Of a stretch of DNA of 64,000 bases, positions 53,072 to 62,040 are shown piece after piece. The notes below the pieces were generated by a model. That model had not been told where the DNA came from and ran no database searches. It saw nothing but the letters and a program-made list of their open reading frames with translations. How positions within the stretch are numbered: position 1 is the stretch's first letter; every line of letters starts with the position of its first letter. Origin of the DNA: Motilibacter aurantiacus (lineage in GTDB: Bacteria > Actinomycetota > Actinomycetes > Motilibacterales > Motilibacteraceae). The translations under genes and the position numbers were made by a program. The stretch covers positions 828,841 through 892,840 of the forward strand of contig NZ_JAANNO010000001.1 of assembly GCF_011250645.1 (NCBI RefSeq). The letters run 5' to 3'.

Positions 53072-53812
53072 TCAGCCGGCCACGCCGCCGCGCAGGAGGC
53101 GTCCGCGCCGCTCGTCGTCGTAGTGCTTGACCAGCTCGCGCACGGTGACACCCGACATGCGGGGCCGGCGCCCCAGCGCCCACTCGTAGACCTCGTCCGG
53201 ATGGTCCTTGCTCACCTCGCGCAGCACCCAGCCGATGGCCTTGCGCACGAAGAAGCGCCGGTCCTCCAGGACGGGGTCGACGACCTCCCCGAACACCGGG
53301 AAGCACGCGGCGAACGCGTCCGTGCGCAGGGCCCGGAGGAAGCCGAGGATCCCCAGCCGACGTACCCACATGTCCTCGTCGGCGCCCCAGGCCCGCAGGC
53401 TCGGCTCCAGGGCACGGTCCCGCACCATCACGCGGCCCGCCACGGACGCGGCCAGGACGTCCACCAGCGCCCAGGTGCCGCTGCGACGGACGAGCTCCTC
53501 GACCAGCCCCGCGTCAGCAGCGGAGAGCACCTCGGCCCTGGCCTCGAGCAGCAGGGCGCCGACCGTGCGGAACTCGTGCACCGGCGGCCTCCAGAGCTCC
53601 CGGGCGAGAGTGACCAGCTCGTCGTGGCTCAGCTCGGGGTGTGCCTTCACGTATGCCTTGACCAGCGCGCGCATGGCCGGGAGCGGGACGCCCAGGTGCT
53701 CCATGTCGCTCTTGAGGTACGCCCTGTCCTGCTGGGCACGGACGGCGTCGCCCCGCGCCCGCAGCGCTTCCCGGAGCTCTCGGCTGCCCCCGGAGTCCGG
53801 CACAGGAGGCAT
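53072..53812 (-). CDS. DNA alkylation repair protein (AlkD-like HEAT-repeat glycosylase)
   Basis: The 246-residue all-helical protein has AlkD features: YLKSDMEHLGVPLPAMRAL, LWRPPVHEFRTVGALLL, TWALVDVLAASVAG, EDMWVRRLGILGFLRAL and RRFFVRKAIGWVLREVSKDHPDEV. AlkD-type enzymes excise bulky or positively charged N3/N7-alkyl purines. The start is ATG 53812. It lies between the GH8 and SGNH genes and has no obvious link to them. Confidence 0.88.
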   Translation of the reverse strand: MPPVPDSGGSRELREALRARGDAVRAQQDRAYLKSDMEHLGVPLPAMRALVKAYVKAHPELSHDELVTLARELWRPPVHEFRTVGALLLEARAEVLSAADAGLVEELVRRSGTWALVDVLAASVAGRVMVRDRALEPSLRAWGADEDMWVRRLGILGFLRALRTDAFAACFPVFGEVVDPVLEDRRFFVRKAIGWVLREVSKDHPDEVYEWALGRRPRMSGVTVRELVKHYDDERRGRLLRGGVAG

Positions 53813-53845
53813 CCTGCCGCAGCACCGCCGCCCGCGCCATCGGGC

Positions 53846-54595
53846 TCAGGGCTCGACGACGACCCAGTCGGAGTGCTTCGGCGTACGCCGGTCACCCGAG
53901 GACTGCCCTCTGACCCGCCTGCCCACCCAGGGGCCGACGTGCTCGCGGTAGTAGCGGGCCTCCTCGAGCAGCCGGCGCCGCTGCACCGGGCCGGCCGGCA
54001 CCACCGAGGCCGGGGCGTCGTGGCCGAGGGCCGACAGGACGAGGCCGGCCACGCGGGCGTGGCCCGCACTGTTCAGGTGCAGCCGGTCCGGAGACCAGTA
54101 GCCCGGGCGCCGGACCTCGCGGTCGTGCCAGGCGTCGGCGAACACGAGCCCGTGCCGGGTGGCGAGCTCGGCGACGGCCGCCGTCAGCTGCTCACCACGC
54201 CGGTGCATCACGCGCCCGAGCGGAAGCCGCGCGGAGGGGTCCGCGCCCGCCAGCAGGAGGAGCGGGATGCCCGCCTCGTCGCACCGGCGCACGGCCTGCC
54301 CGGTCATGCGCGCGAGCCGCGCCATGTCGGCGCTCGGCCGGAGCATGTCGTTGCCGCCGCCGTTGAGCGAGATCAGGGTAGGTGCCGGGGACAGGGAGAG
54401 GGCGGCGTCGAGCTGCTCCCCCACGATCGCCTCGAGCAGGCGGCCGCGGACGGCGAGGTTCGCGTAGGAGACGGGCCCGCCCGCTGCGGCGGCGAGCCCC
54501 GACGCGACGAGGTCGGCCCAGCCGCGGGGCGAGCCGTCGGGCCGCTCGTCCCCCACTCCTTCGGTGAAGCTGTCGCCGATCGCGACGTACCGCAT
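53846..54595 (-). CDS. SGNH/GDSL hydrolase
   Basis: The 249-residue protein has the SGNH blocks: I with GDSFTEGVGDE (nucleophile Ser9), II with the Gly after NLAVRG, III with NGGGNDM and V with DRLHLNSAGH (catalytic Asp/His). No signal peptide is present, so it would act in the cytosol. Esterase substrate is unknown; next to GH43 and GH8 genes an acetyl-xylan or sugar-ester role is possible but unproven. GAGGGGA precedes ATG 54595. Confidence 0.87.
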   Translation of the reverse strand: MRYVAIGDSFTEGVGDERPDGSPRGWADLVASGLAAAAGGPVSYANLAVRGRLLEAIVGEQLDAALSLSPAPTLISLNGGGNDMLRPSADMARLARMTGQAVRRCDEAGIPLLLLAGADPSARLPLGRVMHRRGEQLTAAVAELATRHGLVFADAWHDREVRRPGYWSPDRLHLNSAGHARVAGLVLSALGHDAPASVVPAGPVQRRRLLEEARYYREHVGPWVGRRVRGQSSGDRRTPKHSDWVVVEP

Positions 54596-54665
54596 CGCCG
54601 TCCCCTCTTCGTGCACCGCGGCAACAGTACGACGTGCCCCTCGGGCCGCCTCGCTCGACACGGAC

Positions 54666-54698
54666 GGGCGCCAGGGCCGAAGGCCGGCCCTGGCGCCC
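54666..54698 (-). terminator. Terminator after the GH43 gene
   Basis: GGGCGCCAGGGCC (54666-54678) and its complement (54686-54698) form a 13-bp stem with a 7-base loop, 25 bases past the GH43 stop. Confidence 0.75.
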
Positions 54699-54723
54699 GG
54701 GTGGTGTCGGAGGCGTCGGGCGG

Positions 54724-57171
54724 CTAGGGGTGCTCGATCTTCACGTTGTCGAACCAGGCACCCGCGCCGCCGGCACGCAGCCCGTTCGCGCCGACGGTGT
54801 GCGAGGTGTCGACCGCGCTCAGCACGGGAGCGGCGGAGCCGTCCACGTACACCTTGATCGACGAGCCCACCGCCTCGACCCGCACCCGGTGCGACCGGTC
54901 GCCCGCGACCGTCAGCGGCGCGGACGCGATCGGGGTACGCGTGCCGCCGCGCCAGCTGCTGATGCTCACGCCGGAGGGGGTGAGGGCGGCGTAGTAGCCG
55001 GAGAAGCCGCTCGCGCCGCCAGGGCGGTTGCCCACCCGGAAGACCAGGCCCGCCTCGCTGCCACCGGCACCGAGCCGGACGTCGGCCTCGTACTCCAGAT
55101 TGCCGAAGTTGGTTTCCTGCAACGCCATGGTCCCTGCCGTGGCGGGAGCGGCGTACGTCCCGTCGGCCGCCGACCAGAGCCCGCCGTACGTCCGCCAGCC
55201 CACGGAGTTCCGGTCCTCGAAGTCGTCCTGGACCAGCATCGTCACGGGTCGGATCGTGCCGTCGGGGTTGAAGTACATCCGGTCGTACGACAGCGCTCGC
55301 GAGTTGCCCTCGGACTCGGTCAACGGGCGGCGGTGGTAGAAGATGTACCAGATATCGGTGCCCGGGACGTTGATGACCGAGTTGTGGCCGGACCCGCGGG
55401 CGACCGCCGCGTCCTGCTGCAGCACCCGGCCGAGCCGGTTGAACGGGCCCGTCGGGGAGTCGGCGATGGCGTAGGACACCGCGTAGTTCGGGCCGGTCCA
55501 GCCGCCCTCGGACCACATCAGGTAGTACTTGCCCCCGCGCTTGAACATGAACGAGCCCTCGACGTAGTTGGTCGGGGTGATCTCCTTGAAGGTCGTCCCG
55601 TCCGCGAACGTCCCGAGGCTGATCATGTCCGGGTTCAGCTTGACGACGTTGGCGTGGCTGTGGCCGCCGTAGTACATGTACGCCTGGCCGTCGTCGTCGA
55701 TGAAGACGTCCTGGTCGATCGGCTGCGCCCCGTTGTGGAACTGCCCGATCAGCGGCTTGCCCAGGGCGTCCTTGTACGGCCCCTCGGGACGGTCTGCGAC
55801 CGCGACCCCGATGCCCCCGAGCTGGTTGTTGTTCTGGATGTCGTTGGCGGCGAAGTAGAGGTAGTACTTGCCGTTGCGCTCGACCGGCGCCGGCGCCCAC
55901 AGCGCGCGTCGCGCCCACGGGACGTCCGCGATGTCGAGGATGTTGGAGTGCTTCGTCCAGTGCACCAGGTCGGTGGACGAGAAGGCATCCATGAACGTCT
56001 GTTCGTCGTACCCGCGCGACGTCGTGGGGTAGACCCAGTAGCGGTCGTCGTAGAGCTCGATGTCCGGGTCGGCGTACCAGCCGCTGACGATCGGGTTGCC
56101 CGCCTCCGCCGTGCCGAGGTCGAGCGGGTGGCCGCGCTCGATCATCGCGTCGAGCTGCGGCAGGAGCGCCCCCTTGGCCGCAGGGCTCACCTTGCCGGCC
56201 TTCGCGCCCGCCACGGCGGCCCGCGCCTCCGCGAGCTTGCCGGCGCCGCTCAGCTCGAGCAGGTCGCGCGCCGTGCTGCCCGCGATCGAGCCGTCCCGCG
56301 ACAGGGCTGTGATGTCCGCCGACAGCCGCTGGGCCGGCGTCCGCGGGGTGAGCAGCGCGTCGAGCGGCACCGTCAAGCGGCTGCGGGCGTCGGCGCCCAG
56401 CTTCGAGCCGGCCGCAGTGTCGAGCCACTCGCGGGCGGCCTGCAGGTGCTCGACCCGGGTGTCGTAGTCGTCGGCGGACTCGGCGGCCGCGAGCAGCGCG
56501 CGCAGGTCCCGCTCCGCCGACCGGGCGATCGCCTGCTCCCCCGCGAGGGCGTCGAGGACCGCGGTGACGTCGGAGACCGCGGGGACGACCGGGACCTCGG
56601 GCACGAAGCCCTCGGGCAGGAAGAACGCGTCGGCCGGGATCGGCTCGCGGGCCTGGCTCGCGCTCGACCAGTCGACGTGGAGGTTGGAGCCGCCCCAGTT
56701 CTCGAAGTACTCGACCTTGAACTCCACGCGCTGCCCGGCGGTGAGGCGGATCGGCGCGCTCGTCTGCGGGCGGTCCCAGTCGTCGACCCAGTGGTCGATC
56801 ACCAGCCGGCCGTCGACCCAGATGCGGAACCCGTTGTCGCCGGTGACGTGGAAGCGGTAGTCCTCGGTGAAGCCGGGCAGCAGCTGCCCGGTCCAGCGCA
56901 CGGAGACCTCGTCGTTGTAGCCGGTCGCGTCGAGCAGCGGGCCTTCGAGGCTGTCGAAGTCGAGGTTGGCGTCGACCCGGGTGGACCGGTACTCGACGAA
57001 GTCCCCGAGCCCGGGGCCGCTGGACAGGTAGTAGTCGCCCTTCAACCCGTGGCGGTCCTGCTCGGCGCCGGTCGCCGGCGCGCCGGAGATCGCCGGTGCG
57101 ATCAGGGCGGCGAGCGCGAGCGGGATCGCGCCTCTGCGCGCCAGTCGCGCGCGTGGGGAGCGTGGGTGCAT
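54724..57171 (-). CDS. Secreted multidomain GH43 glycosidase with PA14 domain
   Basis: The 815-residue protein has a signal peptide (cut near TGA, residue 35), a PA14 domain (about 40-185), two related helical FIMAH-like segments (about 190-355), a GH43 five-bladed propeller (about 360-635) and a C-terminal laminin-G/concanavalin-like domain (about 640-815). GH43 catalytic residues are visible: Asp370 in WYADPD, the IDQDVF Asp, and Glu538 in YVEGSF. It should be an extracellular arabinanase, arabinofuranosidase or xylosidase. ATG 57171 is preceded by a promoter with a palindrome over its -10. Confidence 0.87.
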   Translation of the reverse strand: MHPRSPRARLARRGAIPLALAALIAPAISGAPATGAEQDRHGLKGDYYLSSGPGLGDFVEYRSTRVDANLDFDSLEGPLLDATGYNDEVSVRWTGQLLPGFTEDYRFHVTGDNGFRIWVDGRLVIDHWVDDWDRPQTSAPIRLTAGQRVEFKVEYFENWGGSNLHVDWSSASQAREPIPADAFFLPEGFVPEVPVVPAVSDVTAVLDALAGEQAIARSAERDLRALLAAAESADDYDTRVEHLQAAREWLDTAAGSKLGADARSRLTVPLDALLTPRTPAQRLSADITALSRDGSIAGSTARDLLELSGAGKLAEARAAVAGAKAGKVSPAAKGALLPQLDAMIERGHPLDLGTAEAGNPIVSGWYADPDIELYDDRYWVYPTTSRGYDEQTFMDAFSSTDLVHWTKHSNILDIADVPWARRALWAPAPVERNGKYYLYFAANDIQNNNQLGGIGVAVADRPEGPYKDALGKPLIGQFHNGAQPIDQDVFIDDDGQAYMYYGGHSHANVVKLNPDMISLGTFADGTTFKEITPTNYVEGSFMFKRGGKYYLMWSEGGWTGPNYAVSYAIADSPTGPFNRLGRVLQQDAAVARGSGHNSVINVPGTDIWYIFYHRRPLTESEGNSRALSYDRMYFNPDGTIRPVTMLVQDDFEDRNSVGWRTYGGLWSAADGTYAAPATAGTMALQETNFGNLEYEADVRLGAGGSEAGLVFRVGNRPGGASGFSGYYAALTPSGVSISSWRGGTRTPIASAPLTVAGDRSHRVRVEAVGSSIKVYVDGSAAPVLSAVDTSHTVGANGLRAGGAGAWFDNVKIEHP

Positions 57172-57256
57172 GGGACGGCCTCCTGAGCCCTCGTTGGTTC
57201 ACTGGGTGACCAGCGCGAGCACCGGGTCGGCGGCGCGCGGTCACGGCGGCGCCTGG

Positions 57257-57287
57257 AGTAAACCGTGGCTTACCGGGGGCTTGTCAA
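57257..57287 (-). promoter_or_regulatory. Promoter with operator-like palindrome before the GH43 gene
   Basis: On the minus strand TTGACA (57287-57282) and TTTACT (57262-57257) are 19 bases apart. The 16-base imperfect palindrome GTAAACCGTGGCTTAC (57258-57273, one mismatched pair) sits between them and covers the -10, a typical repressor position. Confidence 0.6.
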
Positions 57288-57346
57288 CGATGTCACGCAG
57301 ATTCGGACGAGAATCCACAGCGAGGCCGACCGGAGCGCACATGCGC

Positions 57347-57382
57347 GAGGCCCCGCCCGCGCGGGTGCGCAGGCGGGGCCTC
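57347..57382 (-). terminator. Terminator after the amidase gene
   Basis: GAGGCCCCGCC (57347-57357) and GGCGGGGCCTC (57372-57382) form a perfect 11-bp stem, 20 bases beyond the amidase stop. Confidence 0.75.
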
Positions 57383-57401
57383 GGGGGCGTAGGGGACGAG
57401 G

Positions 57402-59315
57402 TCAGCCGTTCTCGATCGCCTCGACCGCCCGGTAGTAGGCGAGCAACTGCTCGGCCTGCGCGACGAGGTCGTTGCGCACCTCGACGTCCTGGGCGTCGCC
57501 CTTGATCTGGTTCTTCGCCTTGGCGATGAACTGCTCGAGGTTCGCGATCGGCACGTCCTCGCTGTCGCGCAGGGACGCGGTCGACGCCCGCGTGACCCGG
57601 TCGGCCAGGTTGTCCCTGACCTGCGCCTTGAGCCGGCCGGCGGTGACGTACGCGTTCATCGCGTTCTGCAGGGAGGTGAACGTGACGCTCGGCAGGGTCG
57701 GCCACGTCGTGGTGGTGAGGTCGCGGTTGATGACGCGCCCGTCATACGCCTCGGCGTAGTCGTAGGCGTAGCCGAGCAGCTCGGCCTCGCTCCACTTCAC
57801 GTCCATGAACAGCAGGTTGAAGGGCTTGCCGTTGGCGTAGGCGCCGTCCGGCACGACCACGCCCGGGAGCTGGGCGATGTTGATCTCGGAGACGGTGCTG
57901 GCCGAGACGCTGCCGTTGAAGATCGGGCCGACCTCCTGGACCTGCTGCGGGAACATCAGGGCGTCGAGGTCGTTGTCCGCGATCACCCTGTTGAACACGC
58001 TCAGGTAGCGGTCGCGGTTCGCGAGGAAGCCGGACAGGTCCGGCGGCGTGCTGTGGTCGCCGAGCATCCCGTTGATGCGGGTGTCGCTCGCGAAGCCGTT
58101 GGCGTCCGCCCACGCGTTGAGCTCGGCGATGGAGTGCACGGCGGCGCTGGGGCCGAGCCGCTTGAGGTACTGCTCGATCGCCCAGTTGTTGCCCGCGTTC
58201 GTCACACCGGAGCTGCGCAGCTCGTTGAAGCCGGAGCCGGCGAACGGGTCCTCGACCACGATCGCGCCCTGCTTCTTGAGGTTCTCGACGGCCTTCGCGT
58301 AGAGCTTCGCGGTCTCCGGCGACAGCGCGCTGTTGTTGCCGGTGCGCCAGCCCGGGCCGTACAGGCCGATGCGCTTGCCCTGCAGGGCCGTCGTGGACAG
58401 CTGCGAGGTGTAGCCACCCGCGGGCACGACGGCGCCCTCGGTCAGCGGGTCCTCGGCGGTGGAGCCGGCCAGGACGTCGAGCATGATCGCGGCGTCCTCG
58501 ACGCTCTTGGTGAGCGGGCCGAGCACGTCGCGGGTCAGGCCCGCCAGCGGGAAGTTGCCGGTGTTGGGGATCAGGCCGAACGTCGGCTTGACGGCGTAGA
58601 GGCTCTGCGCGGACGCGGGGTTCTGGATCGAGCCGCCCGTCTCCTCGGCGATGCCCGCGACCGCGAAGTCGCCGGCCACCGAGGTCGCCGAGCCGCTCGA
58701 CGAGCCGCCCGGCGCCCAGGCCTGGTTGAGGGCGTTGTACGTCGGGCCGTAGGCGCTGTTGTTGGCGTTGCTGCCGCTGCCGGCGAGGATCGGCAGGTTG
58801 GTCTTGCCGATGAAGACGGCGCCGGCCTCGCGCAGCCGCTTGACCAGCGGCGCGTCGGTCTCCGGGACCAGCGCGATGCCGCCCGTGATGGGGGACGTGA
58901 GCGGCCAGCCCGACGTCGTCGGCATCTTCTTGACGTCGAGGGAGTCCTTGATGACGATCGGCACGCCCTCGAGCGGGCGTGCGGCCGCCCCGCTCCTGCG
59001 GCGCTCGTCCGAGGCGGCCGCGTCGGCGAGCGCCTCGGGGTTCATCTGCGTGAACGCGTTGTAGTACGGCTCGTAGGCCGCGATGCGGGCCTGGAAGGCC
59101 TGGACGAGCTGCACTGAGGTGTACGTCCCGCTCTTCAGGGCCTCGAGCGTCTCGGTGATCGTGAACGTCGTGGGGTCCGCGGCCGCCGCGCTCGCCGCGG
59201 CGGGAGCGGGCGCCGCCTGGGCGGTCGGCGCGCCCGTGGCCACCAGGCCGGTGGCCAGGAGCGCGCTCGCGGCGAGCCCGGCCGCTCCGGCCCGTCGCCG
59301 GGAAACTGCGTGCAT
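57402..59315 (-). CDS. Secreted amidase-signature hydrolase with C-terminal FIMAH-like module
   Basis: The 637-residue protein has a signal peptide (about 1-35, with SRRR near the start, so Tat export is possible). The amidase catalytic triad is Lys123 in VIKDSLD, the GGSSSGSA box at 203-210 and nucleophile Ser229 in TGGSIQ. Relatives cleave amides or esters; the natural substrate cannot be read. After the amidase domain (to about 540) comes an all-helical module (LQNAMNAYVTAGRL ... FIAKAKNQIKGD) like FIMAH domains. ATG 59315 follows GGAGGA. Its own terminator separates it from GH43. Confidence 0.88.
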   Translation of the reverse strand: MHAVSRRRAGAAGLAASALLATGLVATGAPTAQAAPAPAAASAAAADPTTFTITETLEALKSGTYTSVQLVQAFQARIAAYEPYYNAFTQMNPEALADAAASDERRRSGAAARPLEGVPIVIKDSLDVKKMPTTSGWPLTSPITGGIALVPETDAPLVKRLREAGAVFIGKTNLPILAGSGSNANNSAYGPTYNALNQAWAPGGSSSGSATSVAGDFAVAGIAEETGGSIQNPASAQSLYAVKPTFGLIPNTGNFPLAGLTRDVLGPLTKSVEDAAIMLDVLAGSTAEDPLTEGAVVPAGGYTSQLSTTALQGKRIGLYGPGWRTGNNSALSPETAKLYAKAVENLKKQGAIVVEDPFAGSGFNELRSSGVTNAGNNWAIEQYLKRLGPSAAVHSIAELNAWADANGFASDTRINGMLGDHSTPPDLSGFLANRDRYLSVFNRVIADNDLDALMFPQQVQEVGPIFNGSVSASTVSEINIAQLPGVVVPDGAYANGKPFNLLFMDVKWSEAELLGYAYDYAEAYDGRVINRDLTTTTWPTLPSVTFTSLQNAMNAYVTAGRLKAQVRDNLADRVTRASTASLRDSEDVPIANLEQFIAKAKNQIKGDAQDVEVRNDLVAQAEQLLAYYRAVEAIENG

Positions 59316-59505
59316 CAAGGAGTCCTCCAGTGCGCATGTCGCTGGTGCGCACGAACGTAGAAGCCGCGTGTTTCTCCCCCGTTGCTGACGTATTCCGGCT
59401 TTTCCGATGGCGTCCGGCATTCGGACGGGCCGGGACGGCGCGGTCGGTCGGCCGGTGGCAGCACGCGGGCTTGGGTCGGCGCGCGACCGACCCGACACCT
59501 TGACC

Positions 59506-61935
59506 ATGCAGAGCGCTCCCCGCGAACTCGCCGTCGTGCAGCGCCGCCGCCGGCTCCGGCTCGTGCCCGCTGCGGTCACGGCCACTGCCGGCGTCGTCGG
59601 GCTGGCCCGGGGCGTCCTGCCCGGCGGCCCCGGGGACCTGCTGCACCTGGACGCGTCCGACCTCGGTGACGCGACCCTGGCCGGGCGGGTGCTCGCGGCC
59701 CAGGTGGGGGTGTCGCTGCTGCTGTCCGCCCGCTGGCTGCTGCGCGGGTCGCGGGACGCCTGGGTGGTGGCGGTCACCGCCTCCGCGGTCGGAGCCGCGC
59801 TCGGCGTCCTGGAGGCACGCTTCGTCGTGCTGTCGGCCGCCTGCGTGCTGGCCCTGGCCCTGCTCGTGTCCACGCGCGCCAGCCACCGGCTCGTGGAGCG
59901 GCCCGACGCGTGGCGGGAATGGGTCTGGCCGGTCGCGCTCCTGCTCGGGCTCTGCGCGTACGCCGCGTCCGCGTACGCCGAGATCGCCCTCCACCACCCC
60001 GGCCCGTCGTGGACGCCAGGGGCGGTCGCGCGAGCCCTGCTGCCCGGGGCCGAGGCTCCCACCGCGGCGCTGTCGGCGTTCGCGCTCTCGGTCCAGGCCG
60101 GGGTGTGCGCGGTCGTGCTGGCAGCGCTCGCCGCGTGGTGGCTACCGGGCCACGTCGTGCACCGGATGCCGCGCGCCGACGTCATCGACTTCGCCCGGCG
60201 GCACGGCACCGCCTCGAGCGCACCGCTGCTCGGCCTTCCGGACAACACGGTGCTCGAGCTGTGCGGGGGCGAGGCGCTGGCGGCCGTGGCGGTCCGCAAC
60301 GGGATCGCCGTGTCGCTCGGCACGCCCGTGGCTCCCGGGGACCTGGAGACCGCCGCCCTCGGCGAGCTCACCTCGACCTGCGAGCGGGCCGGCTGGGTGC
60401 CCGCGCTGCTCGCCCTCGACGAGCGCCAGCGCGGCCTGGCCGAGAGCGCGGGCTACTCGGTCCTGCAGATCGGCGTCGAGGCCCGGCTCGACGTGGCGGC
60501 CTTCAGCACCGCCGGCAAGCGCCGGGCGAACGTACGGCACTCGGTGACCCGCGCCCGCAAGGACGGCGTGCAGGTGCTGCGCTACTCGGACGCCACCCGC
60601 ACGCCGCAGCGCGACGGCCAGCTGACGGCGATCAGCGAGCGGTGGCTCGCGGACAAGGGCGGGCCCGAGCTCGGGTTCACCCTCGGCAGGTTCGACCTCG
60701 CCCGGCTCGAGGACCAGGAGGTGTACGTCGCCGTCGTCGCCGCCGGGGAGCCGGGCGAGCAGGTGGTGGGCTTCGTGACGTGGCTGCCCTACCGCGGCGG
60801 CGCGGAGGCGGTGCTGGATCTCATGCGCCGGGTCGACGACGCGCCACCCGGCACCATGGAGACGCTCATCGTCGACAGCATCGCCGACTTCGCCCAGCGG
60901 GGCCGCCAGGGCGCGAGCCTGGGCGGGGTCCCGCTCGCCACCGTGGGCCAGCGCGAGGGACGGATCCAGGAGCTGCTGGGCTGGCTCTACGAGAACGGCG
61001 GGAAGGTCTACCAGGCCCGCGGCCTCTTCAGGTTCAAGGACAAGTTCGACCCGCAGTGGGCGCCGATGTACCTCGCCCACGCCGGCAACGCCGACCTCCC
61101 CCGGGTCGCCCTCGCGGCGCTGCGCGCGTACCTGCCGCCCGGCTCGGTCCGGCAGGTGCTCCCGACCCTCGCGTCGGCGCGCGCCGCGTGGGCGCGCCTG
61201 GTGGGCCGTGCCCGCGACGAGGCCTCCGCCGTACGTGCCCGGCACCGCGAGCTGCGCTCGCCCGTCGCCCGGCCCACCGCGGCGGCGTGGGGCGTCCCGG
61301 CCGCGCTCGCCGTCGCGGCCGGCGCGGCGGGCTCCTTCCCCGGGCCGCTGGGCCTGGAGGTCGCGTCCCGGTGGGGCTGGTCGGTCGACCGCACGCTCGC
61401 CGGCGAGCCGTGGCGCGCGCTGACGGCGATGCTGCTGACCCGCGACGCGTTCATGCTGCTCTCCCTGGCCGCCCTCACCGGGCCGCTGCTGTGGGCCCTG
61501 GCCCGGGTCGTCGGGTCCCCGCGGGCCGTGCTCGTCTTCGCCGGCGGGGCCGTCTGGGGGTACGTCGGCACGACCCTGCTCGTCGCCGCGCTCGCGGCCG
61601 GCGGCTGGGACGTCGCCGAGCGCGCCCGCGCGACCCTCGACTACGGCCCGTCCGGCGGCACGGCGGCGGTGGCGGCCGTGCTCGTGGCCCTGCTGCGCCG
61701 ACGCCTTCTCACCCGCGCGGCCGTGGGCGCCCTGGTCGTCGGCTCGGCGCTGCACCACCAGATCGCCGACGTCGAGCACCTCGTGAGCTTCGGGACGGTG
61801 CTGCTGATCGCAGCGGTGGTCGGGCGGCGGGGTGCGGTGGCCGCTGGGCCCGACGGGGCGGAGCCGGGCTCGCCGGCGACGGCGGCGGAGCCGGGCGCGC
61901 CGGCGGCGGCGGGGCGCGAGCTCGCTGCTCGGTGA
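59506..61935 (+). CDS. MprF-like membrane protein: DUF2156 domain flanked by membrane regions, rhomboid-like C terminus
   Basis: The 809-residue protein has about six N-terminal helices (residues 15-220), then a DUF2156 (GNAT-like) domain (about 230-530) with GKRRANVRHSVTRARKDGV and FRFKDKFDPQWAPMYLA, as in phosphatidylglycerol lysyltransferases. A second set of about six helices (600-780) includes an EPWRALTAMLLT opening and late LHHQIADVEH His, recalling rhomboid-like folds. The protein would transfer an amino acid from tRNA to a lipid; the rhomboid Ser/His catalytic pair is not clear. I chose ATG 59506; ATG 59407 would add 33 unlikely residues. Confidence 0.8.
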   Translation: MQSAPRELAVVQRRRRLRLVPAAVTATAGVVGLARGVLPGGPGDLLHLDASDLGDATLAGRVLAAQVGVSLLLSARWLLRGSRDAWVVAVTASAVGAALGVLEARFVVLSAACVLALALLVSTRASHRLVERPDAWREWVWPVALLLGLCAYAASAYAEIALHHPGPSWTPGAVARALLPGAEAPTAALSAFALSVQAGVCAVVLAALAAWWLPGHVVHRMPRADVIDFARRHGTASSAPLLGLPDNTVLELCGGEALAAVAVRNGIAVSLGTPVAPGDLETAALGELTSTCERAGWVPALLALDERQRGLAESAGYSVLQIGVEARLDVAAFSTAGKRRANVRHSVTRARKDGVQVLRYSDATRTPQRDGQLTAISERWLADKGGPELGFTLGRFDLARLEDQEVYVAVVAAGEPGEQVVGFVTWLPYRGGAEAVLDLMRRVDDAPPGTMETLIVDSIADFAQRGRQGASLGGVPLATVGQREGRIQELLGWLYENGGKVYQARGLFRFKDKFDPQWAPMYLAHAGNADLPRVALAALRAYLPPGSVRQVLPTLASARAAWARLVGRARDEASAVRARHRELRSPVARPTAAAWGVPAALAVAAGAAGSFPGPLGLEVASRWGWSVDRTLAGEPWRALTAMLLTRDAFMLLSLAALTGPLLWALARVVGSPRAVLVFAGGAVWGYVGTTLLVAALAAGGWDVAERARATLDYGPSGGTAAVAAVLVALLRRRLLTRAAVGALVVGSALHHQIADVEHLVSFGTVLLIAAVVGRRGAVAAGPDGAEPGSPATAAEPGAPAAAGRELAAR

Positions 61936-62040
61936 GATGCCCGGCCCGGCCGGTGGTGGGCGTGATCGTTCGGCGTCCGCGGCTGTCAGGGCAGCCGGCC
62001 GCGCCAAACGATCACCGGGCGGCTGACTGCAGGCGCGGCG

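Noticed and set aside
57402..60371. 989-codon minus-strand frame upstream of the amidase
   Set aside because: The part before the signal peptide at 59315 is antisense to the MprF-like gene, and GGAGGA fixes the amidase start.
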